From positions 1-19,841 of the forward strand of contig CAYPHJ010000086.1 of the NCBI GenBank assembly GCA_964410485.1: a stretch of DNA of 19,841 nucleotides, written 5' to 3'. Source of the stretch: CAYPHJ01 sp964410485. Lineage in GTDB: Bacteria > Desulfobacterota > Binatia > UBA9968. The notes under the pieces were generated by a model. It ran no database searches and was not told where the DNA came from. It saw nothing but the letters and a program-made list of their open reading frames with translations. Of the stretch, positions 1 through 5,713 are shown piece after piece. The position numbers were made by a program, and so were the translations under genes. The number at the start of each line of letters is the position of its first letter. Position 1 is the first letter of the stretch.

Positions 1-26
1 GAGAAACGCACCATCAAAAGCCCCAT
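1..26 (-). CDS. Start of a second integron cassette ORF (partial)
   Basis: Just beyond the attC core, on the minus strand, an ATG opens a frame reading MGLLMVRF up to the window edge. Its position, about 20 bases after the recombination point, is where a cassette gene normally starts. Only eight codons are visible, so the product cannot be identified and the start is a guess from context. Confidence 0.3.
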
Positions 27-44
27 TGATAACCGCGAGGTACA

Positions 45-129
45 GCCTAACGCGATGCCGCTGAGCCGTTAAAAGGAAAGTATCTCAACCATCTACGATC
101 TCGCAATCGGCTCAAGCGGCGGGTTATCC
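45..129 (-). other. attC recombination site of the first gene cassette
   Basis: Read on the minus strand, the site begins with the R''-like box GGATAAC (123-129), which contains the cassette ORF's TAA stop codon, and ends with GTTAGGC (45-51), a perfect match to the integron core GTTRRRY. Between them lie inner arms: plus-strand GCCGCTGAGCCG (57-68) pairs with CGGCTCAAGCGGC (108-120) over 12 bp, leaving one unpaired A (114 or 115). That single extrahelical base between L boxes is a hallmark of attC sites folded as single strands for IntI. The 39-base apical part (69-107) is the variable terminal structure. Length is about 85 bp. The R'' box is less canonical than R'. The combination of core, bulge, position after a stop codon and nearby intI makes the call strong. 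Confidence 0.87.
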
Positions 130-573
130 GGCTGACCTCGATAACTCAGGATCAGCAGATGCTGGATCGAAATGATCATCTCGCACATCGAGCACCAAAG
201 AGTACTCGCAGCCAGCCGCAAACTCCTCTTGAATGCGAAGTACGGAACCGGGCCGGGCATCCTGAAGTTTGGCCTCAATGATATCCGCGAGCCGACGCAG
301 GTCCTGTAGCGTGCCATATATTGCGTTTCCGTCGATTCCGGGTGCAGTCCAGGTCAGGACCTTCAGGTACATATACGGTCCATAATGATCGTGCTCGGAC
401 TTTGCTTCGTTCCGTGGATTTGTGACATAGCGCATTAACAGGTCGCGGAACTTAAATAGCCCGGAACGCGATCCGACGAGCCGCCACTCTTTTTGTTCGT
501 CGTCCACCTCATAAAAGAACCCGAGGTCCCGCCACTCTTTTCGAGTCGCCTCGTTTACCGCTTCGCTCGGCAT
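124..573 (-). CDS. Integron cassette protein of unknown function, 149 aa
   Basis: A small acidic soluble protein with no signal peptide, membrane segment or motif that I can tie to an activity. The centre (residues about 60-75, around HYGPYMYLKVLTW) and the C-terminal stretch VRDDHFDPASADP look like conserved blocks of a hypothetical-protein family that I recall only as uncharacterised. Its size and the aromatic-rich beta-like blocks would suit an immunity-type or small-molecule-binding protein, but that is speculation. The ATG lacks a convincing Shine-Dalgarno sequence, common in cassette genes, and the TAA lies inside the attC R'' box, so this is the gene of the first cassette after intI. 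It reads in the same direction as intI and could be expressed by read-through or by a cassette promoter that I cannot locate. Confidence 0.75.
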   Translation of the reverse strand: MPSEAVNEATRKEWRDLGFFYEVDDEQKEWRLVGSRSGLFKFRDLLMRYVTNPRNEAKSEHDHYGPYMYLKVLTWTAPGIDGNAIYGTLQDLRRLADIIEAKLQDARPGSVLRIQEEFAAGCEYSLVLDVRDDHFDPASADPELSRSAG

Positions 574-778
574 ATAGTCAACAACTGTCCGGATAACTAT
601 TAAGTGAACCGCCGTCTATTGTGGCGGGATATCCGGTGTTATCTCCACTCCGACAAACGAAATCCGCTGTAATATCCAGTACTCGTCCCTTGTTTGCCAG
701 GCTTTCTCCCGGCAAACGCCGCCTGTGTGGCGGTATATCCCGATATCAGCCCGCCGTATAGCACGGCTGTCCTGTCTT
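574..778 (-). other. Candidate attI / recombination region between intI and the first cassette
   Basis: This 205-bp non-coding stretch contains three stem-loops: CCGCC/GGCGG at 609-627, GTTTGCC/GGCAAAC at 692-717, and CCGCC/GGCGG at 719-733. The first and third are each followed on the plus strand by KATATCC, so 609-634 and 719-740 form a direct repeat about 110 bp apart. Around the first hairpin lie two alternative outer inverted repeats: CCGGATA (589-595) with TATCCGG (630-636), and GATAAC (592-597) with GTTATC (638-643). This resembles the nested arms of an attC, though no exact GTTRRRY core was found. In an integron whose intI points at its cassettes, attI is expected here. It may be attI, a degenerate attC, or both in tandem. 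Confidence 0.5.
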
Positions 779-1831
779 TCAAAGCTTATCAGCAGGGCTG
801 AAAACTCCCTTTCCGCCGCGATTTAGTACATGCGTGTAAATCATCGTGGTGCTCACGTCTCTGTGGCCCAGCAGTTCCTGGACAGTTCTAATGTCGTAGC
901 CATCCTCCAACAGATGCGTTGCAAAAGAATGGCGAAAGGTGTGGGGGCTGGCCGGCTTCGAGATTCCCGACCGTCGAACGGCTTCCTTAACCGCCTTCTG
1001 CAAAACGGATTCGTGCAGATGGTGCCTGCGCCTCTCTCCCGTTACTTTGTCGGTGTAATGGCTGGTTGCGGGGAACACCCATTGCCACCCCAACTCTTTC
1101 CCTGCATTTGGATACTTACGCTCAAGCGCGTTGGGCAGAGCGACTCGGCCCAGGCCTCGCTCCAGGTCGCGCTGGTGTTGTCGTCTGATCAGCTCAAGAT
1201 GCTTGGCGAGCGGTTCTTTCACTGCGTCCGGAAGCATTGTGTGCCGGTCTTTGTCCCCCTTACTCGCTCGGACTACGATCTGACTGCTGATGAAATCAAT
1301 ATCCTTTACTCGTAGACGCAGGCATTCCATCAGACGGAGGCCTGCTCCATAGAGCAGCATGGCCATAATCCAAACCGAGCCATCGAGACAGCCGACGATA
1401 GATCTGACTTCTTGGCGTGTCAACACAACCGGCAACCTGTGCACCCTCTTCGCTCGCACAATGCCATCCACGTAATCAATATCCTTTTTGACCACCTCAC
1501 GGTAAAGAAACAGAAGAGCGTTCAGTGCTTGGTTCTGGGTCGAAGCGCTGACGTGCGACTCACTCGCGAGACTCGAAAGAAATCGTGCGATCTCCGGCTC
1601 TCCCATTTCTATCGGATGGCGTTTGTCGTGAAACAAGATAAACCGCTTGATCCAATGGACATAGGCTTTCTCTGTTCTATAGCTGTAATGTCGCGTGCGG
1701 ATTGCGTCCCGAACTTGATCGAGTAATTTCGGCTTTAGAGCTGCTGGGACGATCTGCGTCACGATTCGTTTCTGTATGCCGCCGTCGATTACTGCAAGTG
1801 TGCGGTTGATTGGCTTAAGAGTGTCGTTCAT
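779..1831 (-). CDS. intI: Integron integrase (IntI-type tyrosine recombinase), 350 aa
   Basis: A site-specific recombinase that joins attI and attC sites and so captures and excises gene cassettes. An N-terminal SAM-like DNA-binding domain (about 33-125, with HYSYRTEKAYVHW) precedes the catalytic domain. The catalytic set is visible: Arg166 (GAGLR), Lys191 (SKGDKD), His297-x-x-Arg300 (HTFRHSFATH), His323 (LGHRD) and Tyr332 (MIYTH). Residues about 230-253, holding ALERKYPNA and the WVFP motif, are the insertion that separates IntI from XerC/D and is used to bind the attC bulges. Length fits the family (about 320-350). The ATG at 1831 has GAGGTC six bases upstream. The gene is intact. It lies downstream of imuB on the same strand and is transcribed toward its cassette, as in the so-called inverted integrons described in Treponema and some other phyla. 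Confidence 0.95.
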   Translation of the reverse strand: MNDTLKPINRTLAVIDGGIQKRIVTQIVPAALKPKLLDQVRDAIRTRHYSYRTEKAYVHWIKRFILFHDKRHPIEMGEPEIARFLSSLASESHVSASTQNQALNALLFLYREVVKKDIDYVDGIVRAKRVHRLPVVLTRQEVRSIVGCLDGSVWIMAMLLYGAGLRLMECLRLRVKDIDFISSQIVVRASKGDKDRHTMLPDAVKEPLAKHLELIRRQHQRDLERGLGRVALPNALERKYPNAGKELGWQWVFPATSHYTDKVTGERRRHHLHESVLQKAVKEAVRRSGISKPASPHTFRHSFATHLLEDGYDIRTVQELLGHRDVSTTMIYTHVLNRGGKGVFSPADKL

Positions 1832-1938
1832 GATCTGACCTCGTTGTGGTCCAAAGTTTCCAGTTGTTCCATAGGCTGCAAGCGCTCAACTCTCGAAATG
1901 ATTCGATTGGTTTTCGCATTTCGTTTTTGTTAACCCTC

Positions 1939-1966
1939 ACCCTGCCCTCTCCCACAGGGCGAGGGT
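1939..1966. repeat. REP-like GC-rich stem-loop
   Basis: ACCCTGCCCT (1939-1948) pairs with AGGGCGAGGGT (1956-1966), leaving G1961 bulged, over a 7-base loop. The CCCTCACCCTGCCCTCTCCC type of sequence is recognisable from dispersed intergenic repeats in many proteobacterial genomes. Whether it is repeated elsewhere in this genome cannot be seen here. Confidence 0.55.
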
Positions 1967-2067
1967 AGGAAGGGGGTACAAACTGGTAACATCGTTTACA
2001 GAGGGGAACTCCGACCCCCTCGGAGGCGCTTTGCTTGTTCTCGGTCTCCAAAATTTTTTATCTGCTT

Positions 2068-2103
2068 GAACGGTTGGAACGATTGGAACGGTTGGAACGG
2101 TTC
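2068..2103. repeat. Nonanucleotide tandem repeat, cluster 1
   Basis: Four adjacent 9-bp units: GAACGGTTG, GAACGATTG, GAACGGTTG and GAACGGTTC. They end four bases before the stop codon of imuB. This is one of five clusters of related 9-bp units around the SOS genes. Confidence 0.8.
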
Positions 2104-2106
2104 GCG

Positions 2107-3627
2107 TCATTCAACACTCCCTTGCAAAAACCATCTTCGTCTTGGGCGGTCATAGTAGATCCATAAAAGCGCGCCATGGTTGGTTTCGGCGAAGTAATAT
2201 TCGCGATGGATTTCCCGGTTCCACCAGCCGCCGGAAAAAAGATACGGGCCGATTAATTTTTCTATCGGTCCATATTTTGGACCTAAAAGAAGCCAGGCGT
2301 CTTCGTGTCTCTGCGGCGCGCTGGAAGAAATGGGTTGCGGCCGCGCCATGATGCGGCGCACTAGTACTTTAGCGCCTGAACCGTTCACAACGTTCAAGTC
2401 GTTGCAGCCTTTCAAATCGGTTCGCGGAGGTTTGACGTGAGTCAATGGTTTCCACGCGAATCTCGCTTCCGGTAGATGTCCGTCTATTAGTCTGGCCTCC
2501 ACGACGGCATCATCGCCAAATTCCGCGCGCAAGCGTGCCAGCGCTCTGTTAGCCGCATCGAGATCGCGCGTTGGGCGTTCTGTAAACAAACGGAGTTGCT
2601 CGATTGTGGCGGCGCATCCTTCTGCTGTGAGTTCGATTTCACTTACCCCGCCAGAAAACTCCATCGATTCTAAACGCAGGCGAACGAGATCGATGATTTG
2701 AGCCGGATCAAGGGTAGGTTCGGCCGGTCGGATCTGTTCTTTTAGAAAACCGTCTTTGTGAATGAGAAAAGAAATCTGCAACGCGGCCAGAGCCTGAGAG
2801 CGCGCCGCAAGAGTTGCCAGTATTGGGTGCAGCAGCTGTTTGATCAAGAAAAGAAGCCGGACCGTGTCGTTCTCAGGATCGTCAAGAATGCACCGTTGGG
2901 CGATGGGTTCCTCGAGCTTGTTCGGGCTGAGGGGCGTCCATAAATCACCGGCAGCCATGCGATAGAGACGATGAGCCTTCGGGCCGAAACGTTCACGCAA
3001 GGCTCCAGGTGGCAGCGAAAGAAAATTCCCGATGGTTTTGATGCCAAGCTTTAAAAGTGTATCGCGAATATCCGCTTCGAGATCCAATCGATCAAGGGGG
3101 ACTTTTTGCGCAGCCTCCTTCTCTTCCACGATGCTTTGAAAAACCGTTAAACCTGACTGGCTTTTCGCTGTTGCATACGTGCCGAAGCGGGTAAACCCTA
3201 ACGCAAAGCTCACATGGAAACCGTCCTTTTGCAGGTCGGTGTAGATACTGCCCGCCCAGTGTTGGAAAGACGAATAGAGGTGGTCGAGTCCCATGGCGCC
3301 GAGCCAGAAGACCCCTGGCTCGTTGGCCGATGGCTCGACCTCCGGAGTGAAGCACGCAAGTCGCTGTGTTAACGCAGTTATGGCTGTTGCAATTTCATTT
3401 GCTGTAACTGTGCCGGCGCGAAGTTGAGCGGCGAGAGAAAACGCGGCGGCAAAACGCATTCCGGGCAACACTCCGGCGCGGCGCGCCTTGTCATTTACCC
3501 ACAGAACTGGCGCTTGAGGCTTGTCTTCGGCAACAACCACGACGGGGAGAGTACGCCACGCGGGATTTCGCCTGAGCGAAAGCTGGAGCGGAAAGGCCGG
3601 TAAATCAACACAAGCCAGGCGGTCCAT
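2107..3627 (-). CDS. imuB: ImuB, catalytically degenerate Y-family polymerase homologue
   Basis: A DinB/UmuC-related protein that works in SOS mutagenesis as the hub linking ImuA, the beta clamp and the error-prone polymerase DnaE2. The polymerase fold is seen at the N terminus (CVDLPAFPLQLSL, residues 6-18; KARRAGVLPGM, 47-57) and in ALGFTRFGTYATAKS. The metal-binding residues of active Y polymerases are missing: the usual SxDE motif reads GLDHL (113-117). This matches ImuB, not DinB. The C terminus (HEDAWLLLGPKYGPIEKL and the following WW-rich segment) is typical of the family. I chose the ATG at 3627 because GAGGAA lies seven bases upstream and MDRLACVDLP is the family's usual beginning; this gives 506 aa and a 23-base overlap with imuA. 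The frame is open further upstream, to 3819, but that part overlaps imuA. No dnaE2 follows. Confidence 0.9.
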   Translation of the reverse strand: MDRLACVDLPAFPLQLSLRRNPAWRTLPVVVVAEDKPQAPVLWVNDKARRAGVLPGMRFAAAFSLAAQLRAGTVTANEIATAITALTQRLACFTPEVEPSANEPGVFWLGAMGLDHLYSSFQHWAGSIYTDLQKDGFHVSFALGFTRFGTYATAKSQSGLTVFQSIVEEKEAAQKVPLDRLDLEADIRDTLLKLGIKTIGNFLSLPPGALRERFGPKAHRLYRMAAGDLWTPLSPNKLEEPIAQRCILDDPENDTVRLLFLIKQLLHPILATLAARSQALAALQISFLIHKDGFLKEQIRPAEPTLDPAQIIDLVRLRLESMEFSGGVSEIELTAEGCAATIEQLRLFTERPTRDLDAANRALARLRAEFGDDAVVEARLIDGHLPEARFAWKPLTHVKPPRTDLKGCNDLNVVNGSGAKVLVRRIMARPQPISSSAPQRHEDAWLLLGPKYGPIEKLIGPYLFSGGWWNREIHREYYFAETNHGALLWIYYDRPRRRWFLQGSVE

Positions 3628-4207
3628 AGCGCGCTTCCTCATGCGTCCACGTTGGCCCCAGGCGTTTATCTTTGAGGACGCGGATTGTGCAACCAAAGCG
3701 GTCTTCAGTAATCCGCTTTCTTTCAGCGTGGCAGCGAAGCGAAACCAGAGATCCCAATGAAAACGCTTTTTTTTCTTTTTCGGTGAGACAAACCAACGCC
3801 GTATGGTGGCGCTGGGCAAGTCCGGTCAAACGGCTCTGCAGCGGCATGGAAATATCGGCAACTCCCAAGTCGAGCACGATCAAACCAAATCCACCGGAGC
3901 GCAAAAGCTTCTCGCCGGCTCGGGAAATATCCGAAGCGTTAGGAACGCGGACAATCACCAACGCCCCGAGATCGATACCGCTCTGAGCGGCGTCAGGTGG
4001 ATAGAAGAAGCTGTCAGTAGACGTGGCCCAACCCACAGGCTCGCCTTGTCGCTGCGCTTCGAGCACCAAGCCGAAAGCAAGCGACAGCGAGGCGGGCGCC
4101 CAAAATGAAGAAAGCTCCACCAGGCGGCCAGCGATTTGCAGTAAGGTCCAGCCAGACGGCTGTGCCTGATCGAAGACGATTCGTTGGAAGTTCGCCGTAG
4201 AATTCAT
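3605..4207 (-). CDS. imuA: ImuA, RecA-like accessory protein of SOS mutagenesis
   Basis: A small RecA/SulA-like protein (200 aa) that partners ImuB in translesion synthesis. The C-terminal segment CTIRVLKDKRLGPTWTHEE is characteristic of ImuA, and LVELSSFWAPASLSLAFGLV with the later GFGLIVLDLG suggest the beta strands of a RecA-type core. No complete Walker A (GxxxxGKT) is visible, so ATP binding is doubtful. It overlaps imuB by 23 bases, pointing to translational coupling. The ATG at 4207 has no clear Shine-Dalgarno sequence and lies against the nonamer repeats, so the exact start is uncertain. About two thirds into the gene is an A5-G-A8 tract (plus-strand 3767-3780), beyond which the imuB frame is also open. 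Confidence 0.85.
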   Translation of the reverse strand: MNSTANFQRIVFDQAQPSGWTLLQIAGRLVELSSFWAPASLSLAFGLVLEAQRQGEPVGWATSTDSFFYPPDAAQSGIDLGALVIVRVPNASDISRAGEKLLRSGGFGLIVLDLGVADISMPLQSRLTGLAQRHHTALVCLTEKEKKAFSLGSLVSLRCHAERKRITEDRFGCTIRVLKDKRLGPTWTHEEARYGPPGLC

Positions 4208-4208
4208 A

Positions 4209-4253
4209 GTTCAAGACGTTCAACCGCTACGCTCCGTTCAAAACGTTCAAGAC
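4209..4253. repeat. Nonanucleotide tandem repeat, cluster 2
   Basis: Units GTTCAAGAC, GTTCAACCG, CTACGCTCC, GTTCAAAAC and GTTCAAGAC follow each other without gaps (the third is divergent); further partial units (GTTCAAAAC, GTTCACAAT) run on to about 4310. Orientation is opposite to the other clusters. They occupy the imuA leader, where a ribosome binding site should be. Confidence 0.75.
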
Positions 4254-4301
4254 GTAAGAAAACTCCAGGCGCGTTCAAAACGTTGGGCAAATTCTAGACG
4301 T

Positions 4302-4748
4302 TCACAATGTTTGAGTCGTCTCGAGACGGCTTGAACGAGTTGAACGACTTGAACGGCCTGAATCCTTGTACTTTTCTCCTCTCATTCCGCTGCGCTTTAG
4401 ATAATCAATCAGATTGCTGATCATGATCGACAGGCGCCTGAAAGATTTCGTTAGTTCCTCGCAATCATTTTGTGCCACGTAGAATTGATCGAGAGCGACA
4501 TAAAGTTGTGATCTCACTTCTCCACACGATCCCTTGGCTACATAGAGAAAATGAATAAATTCCTGATTTCCTCCGCGCTCAAAACCTTCCGCAACATTCG
4601 ACATGATAGAAGTCGTGGCACGCTGAATCTGACTACTGAGGCCGAAGTCCTTTGAGAATCTCGGTTCTCTCGTTAGCCGGTATATCTCGTTTGTTAGCCG
4701 ACGCGCTTCCTTCCAGATCTCCAGCTCTTCAAAATTTTGTATTGCCAT
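4302..4748 (-). CDS. Four-helix-bundle protein of the S23 / 23S rRNA-IVP family
   Basis: A small all-helical protein of the family named after ORFs in intervening sequences of 23S rRNA genes, related to bAvd of diversity-generating retroelements. Family features are the N-terminal FEELEIWKEARRLTNEIYRL, then SSQIQRATTSIMSNVAEGF and the EFIHFLYVAKGSCGEVRSQL block. The function of free-standing members is unknown. The start has a strong GGAGG five bases upstream. At 148 aa it is longer than the usual 115-125: the last 20 or so residues (SGRSSRSTRSS...) are encoded by the 9-bp repeats at 4331-4357 and probably are not part of the fold. It sits 56 bp after lexA and 94 bp before imuA, within what is normally a compact SOS operon. 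No reverse transcriptase or template repeat is nearby. Confidence 0.88.
   Translation of the reverse strand: MAIQNFEELEIWKEARRLTNEIYRLTREPRFSKDFGLSSQIQRATTSIMSNVAEGFERGGNQEFIHFLYVAKGSCGEVRSQLYVALDQFYVAQNDCEELTKSFRRLSIMISNLIDYLKRSGMRGEKYKDSGRSSRSTRSSRLETTQTL
4331..4357. repeat. Nonanucleotide tandem repeat, cluster 3 (coding)
   Basis: TTGAACGAG, TTGAACGAC and TTGAACGGC in direct succession. On the minus strand they encode repeated Arg-Ser-Ser/Thr triplets at the C terminus of the four-helix-bundle protein; because the unit is nine bases, the frame is kept. Confidence 0.8.
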
Positions 4749-4763
4749 ATTTCCCTCCTAAGC

Positions 4764-4799
4764 GATTGGAACGTTTGGAACGGCTGAAACGAGTGGAAC
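4764..4799. repeat. Nonanucleotide tandem repeat, cluster 4
   Basis: Units GATTGGAAC, GTTTGGAAC, GGCTGAAAC and GAGTGGAAC fill most of the short gap between lexA and the four-helix-bundle gene. Confidence 0.8.
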
Positions 4800-4804
4800 G
4801 GTCT

Positions 4805-5413
4805 TTAGAATTTTCTTATTAACCCCACCATTTTGCCTACGATTGAAAAATCTTCCCGCACGATGTTCATCGGCGCGTAATTTTTATTCTCCGCTTTCAA
4901 CGTGATGGTGTCCTTTTGTTTATAGAATCTTTTCAAGGTTGCCTCGCCGTTGATCATGGCGCAAACAATGTCACCGCTCTCCGCCGTTTCTTGATGTCTG
5001 ATAATGACGTAATCTCCTTCCAGGATACCGGCATCGATCATGCTGTCTCCCTTCACTTTCAGAACAAAAGTTTCTCCCCGGGCGATCTCGGCTGGAACAC
5101 CTATCAGGCCTTCCACGCTCTCTTCCGTGATCAGCGGCTTACCTGCCGCAACCCTGCCCAAAATCGGCACCTGGCGTGTCGCAGCGAAAAGGGATTTTCC
5201 AAGCGGAGTGAGAACTTCGATGGCGCGCTTGCCAACCCTGCGGATGTAACCTTTTTTCTGCAGAGCCTTCAGATGGTCGGAAACGCCGTTGGTGGAAGCG
5301 ATTTTGAATCTCGTGCCGATCTCCGGGATTGATGGCGCATACCCCTTTTCATGGATATTGCGCACGATGAAATCGTAGATCTGCTTTTGCCGGATCGTGA
5401 GGTCGAGAGGCAT
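4805..5413 (-). CDS. lexA: LexA repressor, 202 aa
   Basis: The SOS repressor. An N-terminal winged-helix domain (about 1-65, LTIRQKQIYDFI and PSIPEIGTRFKIAS) binds the operator; the C-terminal S24 peptidase domain performs RecA-stimulated self-cleavage. The cleavage pair Ala90-Gly91 (GRVAAGKP), nucleophile Ser124 (GDSM) and general base Lys161 (ATLKRF) are all present, so the protein should be inducible. I chose the ATG at 5413 (MPLDLTIRQKQ): a frame open to a TTG at 5449 would start inside the -35 box of the promoter. The gene heads a run of lexA, four-helix-bundle gene, imuA and imuB on one strand, and is almost certainly autoregulated through the box at 5427-5442. Confidence 0.96.
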   Translation of the reverse strand: MPLDLTIRQKQIYDFIVRNIHEKGYAPSIPEIGTRFKIASTNGVSDHLKALQKKGYIRRVGKRAIEVLTPLGKSLFAATRQVPILGRVAAGKPLITEESVEGLIGVPAEIARGETFVLKVKGDSMIDAGILEGDYVIIRHQETAESGDIVCAMINGEATLKRFYKQKDTITLKAENKNYAPMNIVREDFSIVGKMVGLIRKF

Positions 5414-5420
5414 AATAGAC

Positions 5421-5449
5421 CATATACTGAAATTATTTTCAGGTGTCAA
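5421..5449 (-). promoter_or_regulatory. lexA promoter with embedded LexA box
   Basis: On the minus strand: TTGACA (5444-5449), a 17-bp spacer, TATATG (5421-5426). The spacer holds CTGAAAATAATTTCAG (5427-5442), which has the CTG-N10-CAG form of the Escherichia coli-type LexA box with nearly perfect dyad symmetry. A repressor bound here would block RNA polymerase. Only seven bases separate the -10 box from the ATG, so transcription should begin at or next to the start codon, implying a leaderless or nearly leaderless mRNA. Confidence 0.88.
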
Positions 5450-5474
5450 CCGCGCGCGATGCGCGCGCGCGGTT
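5448..5474. repeat. Perfect alternating-CG hairpin next to the lexA promoter
   Basis: AACCGCGCGCG (5448-5458) and CGCGCGCGGTT (5464-5474) form an 11-bp perfect stem with loop ATGCG, touching the lexA -35 box. There is no T tract on either side to make it a standard terminator. The alternating purine-pyrimidine run is a Z-DNA-prone sequence. Confidence 0.7.
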
Positions 5475-5596
5475 TCGGGTTTCGAGTTTTGGGTCTCGAG
5501 TTGCCCAACTCGGCCATTATCTCAAATAGTTAAGCGGCTAAACTCAATCTTCCCCTGAGGTCCGTTGAACGGTTCTCGGCGCTCGCCCGAATCTGG

Positions 5597-5616
5597 ATTT
5601 CCGCTTTTGCGGGAAT
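5597..5616. repeat. REP-like stem-loop
   Basis: ATTTCCGC (5597-5604) pairs with GCGGGAAT (5609-5616), one G-T wobble, over a TTTT loop, within TGGATTTCCGC...GCGGGAATGACG. Near-identical sequences (TGGATTCCCGC...GCGGGAATGACG) are a widespread intergenic repeat of bacterial chromosomes. Confidence 0.65.
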
Positions 5617-5713
5617 GACGAACGGGACCAGAACAACTGCAGAAGGATTAGGCTTTAATGGATTAACCCGAGAACCGAGACTCGAGGCCTAAGACCGGCA
5701 AGAACTAGCCAAC

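Larger units (their letters stand above)
1832..2106. other. Intergenic region between imuB and intI, repeat-rich
   Basis: This 275-bp gap holds a bulged GC-rich stem-loop (1939-1966), a small CTCCGA/TCGGAG hairpin with a loop of five C (2009-2025), and four 9-bp tandem repeats (2068-2103). None of the hairpins is followed by a T tract on the minus strand, so I see no intrinsic terminator after imuB. I see no CTG-N10-CAG LexA box and no convincing promoter just upstream of intI. An open frame running through part of this gap reads directly across the repeats and looks spurious. Confidence 0.6.

Noticed and set aside
830..1315. A 161-codon plus-strand frame inside intI
   Set aside because: It is antisense to conserved catalytic blocks of the integrase and has no family features of its own.
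1815..2051. Small minus-strand frame between imuB and intI
   Set aside because: It reads through the REP-like stem-loop and into intI in another frame; low-complexity translation and no homology that I recognise.
2068..4357. CRISPR array suggested by short repeats
   Set aside because: The units are nine bases and directly adjacent, without unique spacers, and no cas gene is present.
4302..4748. Diversity-generating retroelement suggested by the bAvd-like protein
   Set aside because: No reverse transcriptase, template repeat or variable repeat is present in the window.
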